Assembly: GCA_024639845.1 (NCBI GenBank)
Contig: JAHEGG010000005.1
Span: 224,724-288,723 of the forward strand
Origin: Microbacteriaceae bacterium
GTDB lineage: Bacteria > Actinomycetota > Actinomycetes > Actinomycetales > Microbacteriaceae
Direction: 5' to 3'
DNA length: 64,000 nucleotides
Positions 18,703-27,370 of this stretch are shown piece after piece (the first letter of the stretch is position 1; each line of letters opens with the position of its first letter). The notes under the pieces were generated by a model. The model was not told where the DNA came from and searched no databases. It worked only from the letters and a program-made list of their open reading frames with translations. The position numbers and the translations under genes are program-made.

Positions 18703-19982
18703 ATGTGGCGTTCGCCCTCACCGATGTAAAGCTGCTGTGGTCGACCAATCTTGGTGGCCGGATCTTGGTTCATTTCGCGCCAGTGAGCGATCCAGCCAGG
18801 CAGGCGTCCGATCGCGAAAAGCACGGTGTACATGCGGCTTGGGAAGCCCATGGCCTTGTAGATAACTCCGGTGTAGAAGTCGACGTTTGGATAAAGTTTT
18901 CGCTCGACAAAGTATTCATCGGCCAGTGCGGCAGCTTCAAGTTCCTTGGCGATGTCCAGTAGCGGATCGCTGACGCCAAGTTCGGCCAATACCTGATCTG
19001 CGGTTGCCTTGACGATCTTTGCGCGAGGGTCAAACGACTTGTAGACGCGGTGGCCAAAACCCATCAAGCGAATGCCGTCTTCTTTGTTCTTGACTCGTTC
19101 GACATAACGCTGAACCGATTCGCCCGAGTCGCGAATCGCAGTGAGCATCTCGATAACGGCCTCGTTCGCACCTCCGTGCAACGGACCGAACAGCGCCGAA
19201 ACACCGGCCGAAACCGAAGCAAACAGATTGGCCTGGCTCGAACCGACCAAACGAACCGTCGAGGTTGAACAGTTTTGCTCGTGGTCGGCATGCAGCACGA
19301 ATAGCGTGTCGAGAGCCTTAGTGACAACTGGGTTTTGCAGATAAGGCTCCGCCATGTTTCCGAAGCAAAGGCGCAAGAAGTTCTCAACGAAACCAAGCGA
19401 GTTGTCTGGGTAAAGCAGAGCCTGCCCCAAAGAATTTTTGTAGGAGTAGGCGGCCAGAACGGGCAACTTAGCCAGCAAGCGGATGGTCGAAAGCTCGACT
19501 TGCGCTGCATCGTGCGGGTTTAGCGAGTCTTGATAGAAAGTCGATAGAGCGGATGCTCCTGCGGCAAGAACCGACATAGGGTGCGCGTTCTGCGGCATTG
19601 CGTGAAACAGGTTTTTGAGTTCTTCGTGAATCAAAGTGTGACGGCGAATGCGTTCGTCGAAGGCACTTAGTTCAGACTCATCTGGCAAATTGCCATAGAT
19701 CAGCAGGTAGGCCACTTCGAGAAAAGAACGGTTGCCGGCGAGCTCGTTGATCGGATAGCCGCGGTAACGAAGCACCCCTTCATCACCGTTGATAAAAGTG
19801 ATCGCAGACCGGGTCGATGCCGTGTTGACGAATCCCTGGTCAAAAGCATTTAGGCCGGTTAGGGCGTTTAGCTTTGAGAGATCGATTGCGCTGTCGCCAT
19901 CGGCCGATTTCATGATTGGGAAGTCGGCGGAACCACCCGGGTATGTGATGGTGACTTTGTCGCCATTAACCTGTTCGGTCAA
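18699..19982 (-). CDS. gltA: Citrate synthase
   Basis: 427 residues. Condenses oxaloacetate and acetyl-CoA, entry to the TCA cycle. Active-site regions are visible: the first His in GPLHGGANEAV, the second in MGFGHRVYKSFDPRA, and the catalytic Asp in YPNVDFYTGVIYKAMG. Length fits type II (hexameric, Gram-negative-like and actinobacterial GltA). Located between rsmD (convergent) and dapC. Confidence 0.96.
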   Translation of the reverse strand: MTEQVNGDKVTITYPGGSADFPIMKSADGDSAIDLSKLNALTGLNAFDQGFVNTASTRSAITFINGDEGVLRYRGYPINELAGNRSFLEVAYLLIYGNLPDESELSAFDERIRRHTLIHEELKNLFHAMPQNAHPMSVLAAGASALSTFYQDSLNPHDAAQVELSTIRLLAKLPVLAAYSYKNSLGQALLYPDNSLGFVENFLRLCFGNMAEPYLQNPVVTKALDTLFVLHADHEQNCSTSTVRLVGSSQANLFASVSAGVSALFGPLHGGANEAVIEMLTAIRDSGESVQRYVERVKNKEDGIRLMGFGHRVYKSFDPRAKIVKATADQVLAELGVSDPLLDIAKELEAAALADEYFVERKLYPNVDFYTGVIYKAMGFPSRMYTVLFAIGRLPGWIAHWREMNQDPATKIGRPQQLYIGEGERHI

Positions 19983-19998
19983 CGTTGCTCCTTGGTGT

Positions 19999-21114
19999 TT
20001 AGCGGTGTTCCAAGCCTATGGCATCGTGAAGGCGCTTAGATGCCTCGTTAATGCGTTCATCGGTCGCCGTTAAGGCAAATCTCACGTGTTTGCTATCTGG
20101 CTCATAGAGCGTTCCAGGTGCAACCAAAATGCCGAGTTTCGCCATACTTTCGACGGTTTTCCAGCAGTCTTCATACAGCGTTGCCCAGATGTAAAGCCCA
20201 GCCTCGCTGTCACTCACGTCGAAACCGTAGGCTTTGACTGCCTCCAGCAGCACCTCACGTCTATTTCGATAGACGTTTTTGGCGTGATTAACGTGCTCGG
20301 AGTCGCGAAGTGCGACGGCGATGGCATGCTGAACCGGGGCTGGGGTGTTTAGGCCTGCGTGCATGCGCAGGTTCACGAGTGACTTGACGAGTTTTGCGTC
20401 ACCAGCAGCGAAGGCAGCTCGGTGTCCGGCCATGTTTGACTGTTTGCTGAGCGAATAGAGAGCCAACAGGTTGGTGTGGTCACCTTCGCAAACTCGCGGG
20501 TCGAGGATCGAAGGGATTAGCTGGCTTTCCCATTCATCCCAACCAAGTTCGGCGTAGCACTCATCACTCGCGATCACCGCACCGAGCTCACGCGCCCTGG
20601 CCACCGCCTGCCGAAGTTCCTCGGCTGAAAGCACTCGGCCATCTGGGTTTCCGGGGCTATTCAGCCAGACAAGTTTGGTGTTCTCCGGCCACAGCGCTGG
20701 GTCGTCTTCGCTCACAATCTCGCAATCGGCAAGCGCAGCGCCGACAACATAAGCGGTGTAGGCAACGGAGGGCTGAACGACAACATCGCCCGGTTTGAGA
20801 CCGAGAAGCAGAGGCAGGAATGAAATTAGCTCCTTAGAGCCGATGCTTGGCATCACCTGGTCAATGGACAGGTCAGGCACTTGGCGACGTCTGGAAAACC
20901 ACGAAACTACGGCGGTTTTGAACTCGGCCGAACCACCCGTCGAAGGGTACCCTGGTGAGTTCGCTGCGGCATTCAGCGCTGACTGAATCGCGAAAGGGGT
21001 TGGATCTACTGGGGAACCGACCGACAGGTCAACAATGCCACCGGCATGCTGGGAGGCAAGCTCGGCAAATGGCTTCAATTGCGCCCAAGGGTACTCAGGC
21101 AGTCGGTCAAACAC
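19999..21114 (-). CDS. dapC: Succinyldiaminopimelate transaminase DapC
   Basis: 371 residues, PLP fold type I aminotransferase. The Schiff-base lysine is in LYSLSKQSNMAGHRAAF, and NSPGNPDG and SDECYAELGWDEWES match the DapC subfamily seen downstream of fdxA throughout Actinobacteria. Transfers an amino group from glutamate in lysine/meso-diaminopimelate synthesis. GTG start at 21114, 3 bp after the fdxA stop, so the pair is coupled. Confidence 0.92.
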   Translation of the reverse strand: MFDRLPEYPWAQLKPFAELASQHAGGIVDLSVGSPVDPTPFAIQSALNAAANSPGYPSTGGSAEFKTAVVSWFSRRRQVPDLSIDQVMPSIGSKELISFLPLLLGLKPGDVVVQPSVAYTAYVVGAALADCEIVSEDDPALWPENTKLVWLNSPGNPDGRVLSAEELRQAVARARELGAVIASDECYAELGWDEWESQLIPSILDPRVCEGDHTNLLALYSLSKQSNMAGHRAAFAAGDAKLVKSLVNLRMHAGLNTPAPVQHAIAVALRDSEHVNHAKNVYRNRREVLLEAVKAYGFDVSDSEAGLYIWATLYEDCWKTVESMAKLGILVAPGTLYEPDSKHVRFALTATDERINEASKRLHDAIGLEHR

Positions 21115-21117
21115 GGG

Positions 21118-21438
21118 TTATTCGCCCTGCGGAGGCAGAGCCGAGACCACAGGGTGGTCACCGTCGATTTTGCCGACTTTGGCTGCACCACCAGGTGAAC
21201 CGATTTCGTTGAAGAAATCGACGTTGGCCTTGTAGTAGTCAGCCCACTGGCTTGGTAGGTCATCCTCGTAATAAATAGCTTCGACCGGACAAACCGGTTC
21301 ACATGCACCACAGTCGACGCACTCGTCAGGGTGGATGTAGAGCATGCGATCGCCCTCATAGATGCAGTCGACAGGGCATTCTTCAATACAGGCCTTGTCT
21401 TTGACATCGACACATGGCAAAGCGATTACATAAGTCAC
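21118..21438 (-). CDS. fdxA: Seven-iron ferredoxin (3Fe-4S/4Fe-4S)
   Basis: 106 residues. [25 protein letters not shown] supplies the first cluster (C-x7-C-x3-CP spacing of a 3Fe-4S site, with its fourth Cys from the second motif) and [21 protein letters not shown] the 4Fe-4S site. Bound in actinobacteria to respiratory and biosynthetic electron transfer; almost always followed by dapC. Confidence 0.95.
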   Translation of the reverse strand: MTYVIALPCVDVKDKACIEECPVDCIYEGDRMLYIHPDECVDCGACEPVCPVEAIYYEDDLPSQWADYYKANVDFFNEIGSPGGAAKVGKIDGDHPVVSALPPQGE

Positions 21439-21476
21439 GCCAAAATCCTCTCAAGCACTTGCGTCAATTAAAACAT

Positions 21477-22607
21477 CTAGCGGTGGCTCGAAGTGCGTTT
21501 GCGCCAACGACCCGGGCTGAGTTGCGGAAAAATCATGACGATGGCGCAGATTCCGAGGGAGCCATAGACCCACCATTGCCCGTTCGAGTTGTCCGAGATA
21601 GTTACGACACCCTCTGGAGTGATCTTGGCGATCCAATAGAGCGTGGCGGCGAAGGTTAGCGCCATCAGGTATAGCGCACCCCTGCTTTCGCGCAGAAGTC
21701 GCAAAGACAGGGCCAGCGACCCGGTGAGCGCTAAGGCGACCATCAGCCCGATTGGCGTGTGCGCAACATCCGCTGCATTGATGTCGTGGAGCAAGGTTCC
21801 GGCTAACGCCATCAGCACGCCGAGGGGAAGTGCCCAAAGGCCCAAGGCCACTGGCTTGATCCAGAGCCAGGGTTTAATGCTTGATCTGCGAATTCGCTCA
21901 GGGCGGTCGTAGCGAATCTCTTTGCCGGACACGATGGAGTAAGTTTCGGCGTGGACGGCGATTTGTGAAGCATGTGCCGACAGGGCGGCCTTTTTGATGG
22001 CGGCGGTGGTTTCGTTGCCTATCTGAACGTCGAATCGTTCTCGGCCTTCAGCGATGACCCAGAATTGTGGCGCGCGGCCCTTGTGTTCCTTGGCATACCG
22101 GCGAAGAGCCATCGCCGAGGCCTCGTTGGCGCGCTTGTGATCTGGGTGCCCGAAGCCGCCCCTGCGGTTATAAGTGAGTAGATAGTCCGGTTTGAACTCT
22201 TTGAGGACCTGATAGATGTCTTCGCTGATCACAGCGGTCGAGACGGCCGAGAGTGCCATTTCGTCGACATCCTTTGGCTTGGTGGCACGGCTGAAGGCGT
22301 TGATTCTGAAACCAGTGTCTAAATAGGCTCGAGTTCCAGCAAACTTGTGCCTCGTGACACCCAGCGCTTCGAGAGCATTTTTCAACTCGGATGCACGAAA
22401 CGCACCGACTGCGGCTAGGTTGCCTTCGATTCCCTTTAGTTCCTCGAGCTTCATGCGGCCACGCTCACCCCTGGTCAGGGTTAGAACCATAACCTCAGCT
22501 CCGTCGGCCACGGCTTTGGCGATGATGTGACCGGTGAAGAGGCTTTCGTCATCCGGGTGCGCATGCACCAGCAGAAGGCGCTTTGGCTTGAAGGATGGTT
22601 TCGACAT
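21477..22607 (-). CDS. PIG-L family deacetylase with C-terminal membrane domain (MshB-like)
   Basis: 376 residues. N-terminal PIG-L/LmbE domain (residues 1-240): HAHPDDESLFTG carries the HPDDE zinc motif, and GGFGHPDHKRANEAS the third ligand His. This is the family of MshB (deacetylates GlcNAc-Ins in mycothiol synthesis) and Mca. Residues about 245-365 add a membrane domain of four hydrophobic segments (GLWALPLGVLMALAGTLL, TPIGLMVALALTGSLALSL and so on), not part of MshB itself. Substrate is therefore uncertain; mycothiol metabolism is plausible. Divergent from the iron permease gene. Confidence 0.8.
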   Translation of the reverse strand: MSKPSFKPKRLLLVHAHPDDESLFTGHIIAKAVADGAEVMVLTLTRGERGRMKLEELKGIEGNLAAVGAFRASELKNALEALGVTRHKFAGTRAYLDTGFRINAFSRATKPKDVDEMALSAVSTAVISEDIYQVLKEFKPDYLLTYNRRGGFGHPDHKRANEASAMALRRYAKEHKGRAPQFWVIAEGRERFDVQIGNETTAAIKKAALSAHASQIAVHAETYSIVSGKEIRYDRPERIRRSSIKPWLWIKPVALGLWALPLGVLMALAGTLLHDINAADVAHTPIGLMVALALTGSLALSLRLLRESRGALYLMALTFAATLYWIAKITPEGVVTISDNSNGQWWVYGSLGICAIVMIFPQLSPGRWRKRTSSHR

Positions 22608-22666
22608 AAAGATAACTATATTCCAGCGAACGTTGACACGTGCCGAAAAACGTAACTCTTGCTGAA

Positions 22667-22682
22667 GTTAGGGTTCCCTAAC
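22667..22682. promoter_or_regulatory. Iron-box-like operator 1 (GTTAGG-N4-CCTAAC)
   Basis: Perfect 6-4-6 palindrome GTTAGGGTTCCCTAAC. It aligns with the DtxR/IdeR consensus TTAGGTTAGSCTAACCTAA. It sits between a possible -35 TTGCTG (22659) and -10 TAAACT (22683), so binding of an iron-loaded repressor would block the permease gene. Factor identity is inference from the known consensus. Confidence 0.75.
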
Positions 22683-22696
22683 TAAACTTGAAGCAG

Positions 22697-22712
22697 GTTA
22701 GGCAACCCTAAC
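22697..22712. promoter_or_regulatory. Iron-box-like operator 2 (GTTAGG-N4-CCTAAC)
   Basis: Second perfect palindrome GTTAGGCAACCCTAAC, 30 bp (centre to centre) after the first, i.e. about three helical turns, 31 bp before the permease start. Two phased copies fit cooperative DtxR/IdeR dimers. Confidence 0.75.
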
Positions 22713-22742
22713 TACTCCCCCGAGCCATCGAAAGGCGAAATC

Positions 22743-23555
22743 TTGCTCTCCAACTTTCTAATCGGACTTCGTGAAGGACTCGAAGCGGCGTTGATCGTCG
22801 GAATTCTGGTGGCTTATGCCAATAAGACCGACCGCAAAGACTGGGTAAGAAAAATATTCGTCGGTGTCGGTGCCGCCGTCGCACTATCGGTGCTCGCCGG
22901 ATTCCTTTTGAACGCCTTGGTGCAAAACCCAGAAGGTGGCACGAACGAACTTATCGCTGGCAGCGCAAGTATCATCGCGGTCGGCTTTGTAACCTGGATG
23001 ATTTTCTGGATGGCAAACAATGCCAAAAACCTCAGCAGTGAGATGAAAGCCCGCATGGATGCATCGAAATCCTCTGTACTGAGCGTGGTAGCCATTGCGT
23101 TCTTCGCTGTCATCCGCGAAGGAATCGAAACTTCGATTTTTCTCTGGTCTTCGGTTTCAGCAAGCGGGCAAGGTTCGTTCGCGCTTCTGGGTGCATTCCT
23201 CGGCCTAGTAGTTGCTACCTGGCTTGGCTATCTGATTTACCGCGGCGCTCTCAAGATGAATCTCACTTCGTTCTTCAAGTACACAGGCGCTTTCTTGATC
23301 GTCGTAGCGGCCGGAATTCTTGCATACGGTGTGCACGAGCTTCAAGAAATCGGGTTACTGCCGGTGTTGACTCAAACAAGCTACGACCTCTCCGGGATTA
23401 TCCCAGATGACAGCCTGATCGAAGTTGTCCTGAGTGGAACAATCTCGTTCAGAACTGCACCGAGCATGCTTGAATCCGTGGTTTGGTTGACCTATGTAGC
23501 TATAGTCGGTTGGCTTTTCGCTCGCGCATACCGCAAGCCGGCCAAAAAGAACTAA
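22743..23555 (+). CDS. FTR1 family iron permease
   Basis: 270 residues, about seven hydrophobic segments. Two REGxE motifs, REGLEAALIVG near residue 10 and REGIETSIFLW near residue 123, are the iron-passage signature of FTR1/EfeU. Starts at a TTG with AAAGG 8 nt upstream. EfeO and EfeB, the usual partners, are not adjacent, so this is a stand-alone permease in this window. Expression is probably repressed by iron through the two palindromes upstream. Confidence 0.92.
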   Translation: MLSNFLIGLREGLEAALIVGILVAYANKTDRKDWVRKIFVGVGAAVALSVLAGFLLNALVQNPEGGTNELIAGSASIIAVGFVTWMIFWMANNAKNLSSEMKARMDASKSSVLSVVAIAFFAVIREGIETSIFLWSSVSASGQGSFALLGAFLGLVVATWLGYLIYRGALKMNLTSFFKYTGAFLIVVAAGILAYGVHELQEIGLLPVLTQTSYDLSGIIPDDSLIEVVLSGTISFRTAPSMLESVVWLTYVAIVGWLFARAYRKPAKKN

Positions 23556-23561
23556 GTCTCG

Positions 23562-25463
23562 CTAAGAACGCTTGCGCGCCGCAGCCTGACGGGCGCGGAT
23601 ATTCGCGTCAAGTTCGACCTTGCGAATTCGAGTTGCCTCTGGTGTAACTTCCACGCACTCGTCTTCACGAGCGAACTCTAGGCACTCTTCAAGTGACAGC
23701 TTGCGAGGTGGCGTCAACGACTGGAACTCATCGGATGAAGCAGCACGCATGTTGGTGAGCTTCTTTTCCTTGGTGATGTTAACTTCCATGTCTTCTGCGC
23801 GAGAGTTTTCGCCCACGACCATACCGGCATAGACCTCGCTGGTTGGCTCGACGAAGAATGCACCGCGCTCCTGAAGCCCGATCATCGCAAACGGAGTGAC
23901 CACACCTGCTCGGTCGGCAACCATCGATCCATTGTTACGGGTGACAATGTCGCCAGCCCAAGGCTCGTAGCCCGCCGAAATCGCGTTCGCGATACCGGTG
24001 CCCTTGGTGGTGGTCAAGAACTCGGTGCGGAAACCGATCAAACCTCGGCTCGGCACCAGGAACTCCATGCGAACCCAACCGGTCGAGTGGTTGATCATGT
24101 TCTTCATGCGGCCCTTGCGGGCGGCCATGAGTTGAGTGATCGCGCCAAGGAACTCCTCTGGCACATCGATTGTCAGGTCTTCGACCGGCTCGTGCACTTT
24201 GCCGTCAACCCGTCTGGTAACCACCTGTGGCTTGCCAACGGTCAGTTCATAACCCTCACGACGCATCTGCTCGACCAGGATGGCCAGCGCGAGTTCACCT
24301 CGACCCTGCACCTCCCAAGCATCCGGGCGCTCGGTCGGCAGTACCTTGATCGAAACGTTTCCAACGAGTTCTTTGTCGAGGCGGTCTTTGACCAAGCGCG
24401 CGGTCACCTTCGCACCCTTGACGCGACCGGCCATCGGGGAGGTGTTGATTCCAATTGTCATCGAAATGGCAGGGTCATCAACCTTGATCATCGGAAGAGG
24501 ACGTACATCGTTCGGGTCGGCGAGGGTTTCACCAATGGTGATCTGCTCGATACCGGCGACTGCAACGATGTCGCCAGGGCCGGCCTCTTCGGTCGGGTAG
24601 CGGTCTAGGGCCTTGGTCTTTAGTAGCTCGGTTACCTTGACGTTTTGAGTGGTGCCGTCGGCGCGAACCCAAGCGACCTGCTGACCCTTGCGCAGAGTGC
24701 CGTTGAAGATTCGAAGGAGAGCAAGACGACCGAGGAAAGGCGAGGCGTCGAGGTTGGTGACGTGAGCCTGCAGCGGAGCCTCAGGGTCATACTTCGGGGC
24801 TGGGATGTTCTTGAGGATCGATGCGAACAGCGGCTCCAGGTCGTCGTTGTCGGGTAGCGTGCCGTCGGCAGGTTTGTTCAAGCTAGCGCGACCCGCACGG
24901 CCTGAAGCGTAGATGACCGGAAGGTCAAGGATCGAGTCAACGTCTAGGTCTGGAACATCCTCGTGAATGTCGCTGGCAAGACCGAGCAGAAGGTCGTGAG
25001 TCTCTTCGACCACTTCGTCAATACGAGCGTCGGCACGGTCGGTCTTATTGACCAACAGGATGACGGGTAGGTTCGATTCGAGCGCTTTGCGAAGCACGAA
25101 GCGAGTCTGTGGAAGTGGACCTTCTGACGCGTCAACGAGAAGCACGACGCCGTCGACCATTGAAAGGCCGCGCTCGACCTCACCTCCGAAGTCGGCGTGG
25201 CCAGGGGTGTCGATCACGTTGATGGTGATCTCCTTGCCATCTGCCGAGGCTCCCTTGTAAGAGATGGCGGTGTTCTTGGCGAGAATAGTGATTCCCTTTT
25301 CGCGCTCGAGATCACCCGAGTCCATTACACGCTCACCCACTGAAGCGTGATCGCTGAACGAACCGGTCTGACGCAACATGGCGTCAACCAAAGTGGTCTT
25401 ACCGTGGTCAACGTGGGCAACGATTGCAACGTTGCGTAGGTCTTCTCTGGCAACCAGAGTCAT
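23562..25463 (-). CDS. typA: Translational GTPase TypA/BipA
   Basis: About 633 residues. G1 [13 protein letters not shown]2 region [12 protein letters not shown]3 [16 protein letters not shown]4 NKTDR, then the EF-G-like domain and the TypA-specific C-terminal domain ([18 protein letters not shown]). Ribosome-associated GTPase needed under stress and for 50S assembly. Two ATGs are possible; AAGAGG lies directly against the first (25472) but 9 nt before the second, so 25463 is preferred. Confidence 0.95.
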   Translation of the reverse strand: MTLVAREDLRNVAIVAHVDHGKTTLVDAMLRQTGSFSDHASVGERVMDSGDLEREKGITILAKNTAISYKGASADGKEITINVIDTPGHADFGGEVERGLSMVDGVVLLVDASEGPLPQTRFVLRKALESNLPVILLVNKTDRADARIDEVVEETHDLLLGLASDIHEDVPDLDVDSILDLPVIYASGRAGRASLNKPADGTLPDNDDLEPLFASILKNIPAPKYDPEAPLQAHVTNLDASPFLGRLALLRIFNGTLRKGQQVAWVRADGTTQNVKVTELLKTKALDRYPTEEAGPGDIVAVAGIEQITIGETLADPNDVRPLPMIKVDDPAISMTIGINTSPMAGRVKGAKVTARLVKDRLDKELVGNVSIKVLPTERPDAWEVQGRGELALAILVEQMRREGYELTVGKPQVVTRRVDGKVHEPVEDLTIDVPEEFLGAITQLMAARKGRMKNMINHSTGWVRMEFLVPSRGLIGFRTEFLTTTKGTGIANAISAGYEPWAGDIVTRNNGSMVADRAGVVTPFAMIGLQERGAFFVEPTSEVYAGMVVGENSRAEDMEVNITKEKKLTNMRAASSDEFQSLTPPRKLSLEECLEFAREDECVEVTPEATRIRKVELDANIRARQAAARKRS

Positions 25464-25588
25464 AGCGAACATCCTCTTAATGGCACGCGAAAAACTGATT
25501 CAGTCTCGTGCGTTTGATTTAAACCGGGCGACGGCACATCGGTTGGTTCAAGTTTACCTGCCCGAGCGAGTTTCACCCAGAGCCAAGG

Positions 25589-27331
25589 TCACTTGTTTGT
25601 CGAGAGTTTCCAGTTCTGATAACCCCAGGTCACGCTCTCGCTTCGAGGTGAAGGCATGAAACCTGCCAAACGGTCAGAATAGATGATCAACGCAGCAACC
25701 TCATAAAGCGGCATTCCATAGGCTTCCGCGATGAGCTCGGCGTCGATTGATTTCAACGCGGATGCCCTGCCACGTTCATCCTCGGCAGACGCGAACTCTG
25801 ACAAAAGGGCGTCAACCTTAGCGCTTTCGAAACCCACAAACGAGCTTGCGGTTAGCGAGAAAACATTCTGACCTTCGAGCGAAACAATCGGTTGAGCACC
25901 GATAAAGACGTCGAATGCTCCAGTTCGCAGGGTTTCGGCAAGGTCGTCCCCACCCACGGCACGCAGCTTGAATCCAGCAGATGCTGCGCGCTCACGCAAA
26001 AGAATCCACTCGGCTTGAGCGCGCGGGCTGTTGATGTCGTAGGCGACTCTCACTTTCATCGGCAGTTCGATGCCGCTTGCGGCAAGCATCTCGGAGGCCT
26101 TCTCGACATCTTGGAATAGGTATCCGCTGAGACCGTTGTCGCGCACTGAAGCCTGGTAGTAGGGCGAGCCAGACTGGAACACCAGCGAATCGGCTAGCGC
26201 AACCTTGTAAGCGCCGTTGAGACCTGCGACGATGCGCTGCCTAGGAATGATGTTCATGAATGCCTGGCGAAGCTTGAGCGCTTTCGCCTCTTCTCCACCT
26301 TGATAAGCGTCAGAGAACCGACCCTCGGGCCTGAAGTTGAAGATGATCTGCTCGGCAGTCGAACTCGCCTTAACGGCAATGTTTGCCTTTGGATCGGTGA
26401 TGCCCGAGGTCAGGTTGATCAGGTCGGAGAGCGTGACCAAACCGGAATCCTGAGTCGTAGTCGCGTCGATCTTTCCGTCGGAAAGTGCCGCTACCGCCGT
26501 GGTTGCATCGGCGAAGTAGGTGAGATTCACGGTTTCAATCGTCGGCGTCGGTCCAAGGTTGAAGTTGGTGTTTGCCTTCAACTGCAACCTGAGAACCCCG
26601 GCACATTTGACCACGCTGTATGGACCAGACGAGACGAAAAGCTTGTCATCGGTGATTCCCTGCCAAGCGTTGAACCCCGATCGGTACCGCTGAGCGAGCA
26701 CGGCGAGGTTATTTACGTTTGGTTTTTGAATGGCGTCGAGCACACGTTGCTTTGCCTCGGCGACCGATAAGTTTGCCGCTCCGATGCGGGCAACCGTGTG
26801 GGCAGCGACAGAAAGAGTTATCGCGGTTTCATAGTCGGCAACTGGCTGAGCAAATCTAAGTGTGATCGAGCGGTCGCCGACGTTAGATTTGCCAACGGGT
26901 TCCGCAAACATGAGCCCGGAGCCACTGCGCTTGGAGAAGAAATTGTCGCGACCCGACGCCGCCACCCAAGAAAGCAGCAGATCCGACGCGTCAATCGGGT
27001 TGCCGTCCGACCAAGCGGCGCTGTCGACCACCGTGTATTTCACCGTGAGAGGAGACTTCGAAACCACCTCAACCGTGCCGAGCTTGGTGTTTGGTTGCAA
27101 GCGACCCGCCGCATCCAGTTCATAAAATTTCGCTGTTGTGAGATTTGCCAACTCGTCAGCATTTCTCTCCCCTCCGAGAGACCCGGAAATGTCTGGGTTG
27201 ATCGAGCTGATCTCACCGATTTGGCCGAGATTGACCACCGAGCCAGGAATCACGCCACTGCTGGTAGCGCAGGCGGTTAGCGCAGATGCGACAAAAAAGG
27301 CAGAAATAAGTGCGGCAAAGAGGCGTCTCAA
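25589..27331 (-). CDS. ABC transporter substrate-binding lipoprotein, family 5 (peptide/oligopeptide)
   Basis: 580 residues. Signal peptide with lipobox SALTAC near residue 20. The body has SBP family 5 features: LRSKYTVVDSAAWSDGNPIDASDLL-type segment (VDSAAWSDGNPIDASD), LRQAFMNIIPRQRIV, and the C-terminal YGMPLYEVAALIIYSDRLAGF. It is the last gene of the minus-strand oligopeptide block and is clearly diverged from the other binding protein (32503-34350), so the two probably bind different peptides for the same membrane complex. Confidence 0.9.
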   Translation of the reverse strand: MRRLFAALISAFFVASALTACATSSGVIPGSVVNLGQIGEISSINPDISGSLGGERNADELANLTTAKFYELDAAGRLQPNTKLGTVEVVSKSPLTVKYTVVDSAAWSDGNPIDASDLLLSWVAASGRDNFFSKRSGSGLMFAEPVGKSNVGDRSITLRFAQPVADYETAITLSVAAHTVARIGAANLSVAEAKQRVLDAIQKPNVNNLAVLAQRYRSGFNAWQGITDDKLFVSSGPYSVVKCAGVLRLQLKANTNFNLGPTPTIETVNLTYFADATTAVAALSDGKIDATTTQDSGLVTLSDLINLTSGITDPKANIAVKASSTAEQIIFNFRPEGRFSDAYQGGEEAKALKLRQAFMNIIPRQRIVAGLNGAYKVALADSLVFQSGSPYYQASVRDNGLSGYLFQDVEKASEMLAASGIELPMKVRVAYDINSPRAQAEWILLRERAASAGFKLRAVGGDDLAETLRTGAFDVFIGAQPIVSLEGQNVFSLTASSFVGFESAKVDALLSEFASAEDERGRASALKSIDAELIAEAYGMPLYEVAALIIYSDRLAGFMPSPRSESVTWGYQNWKLSTNK

Positions 27332-27370
27332 AATAGCTCCAGTTTGATTAACTGGTTTAAGGTTACTCGG

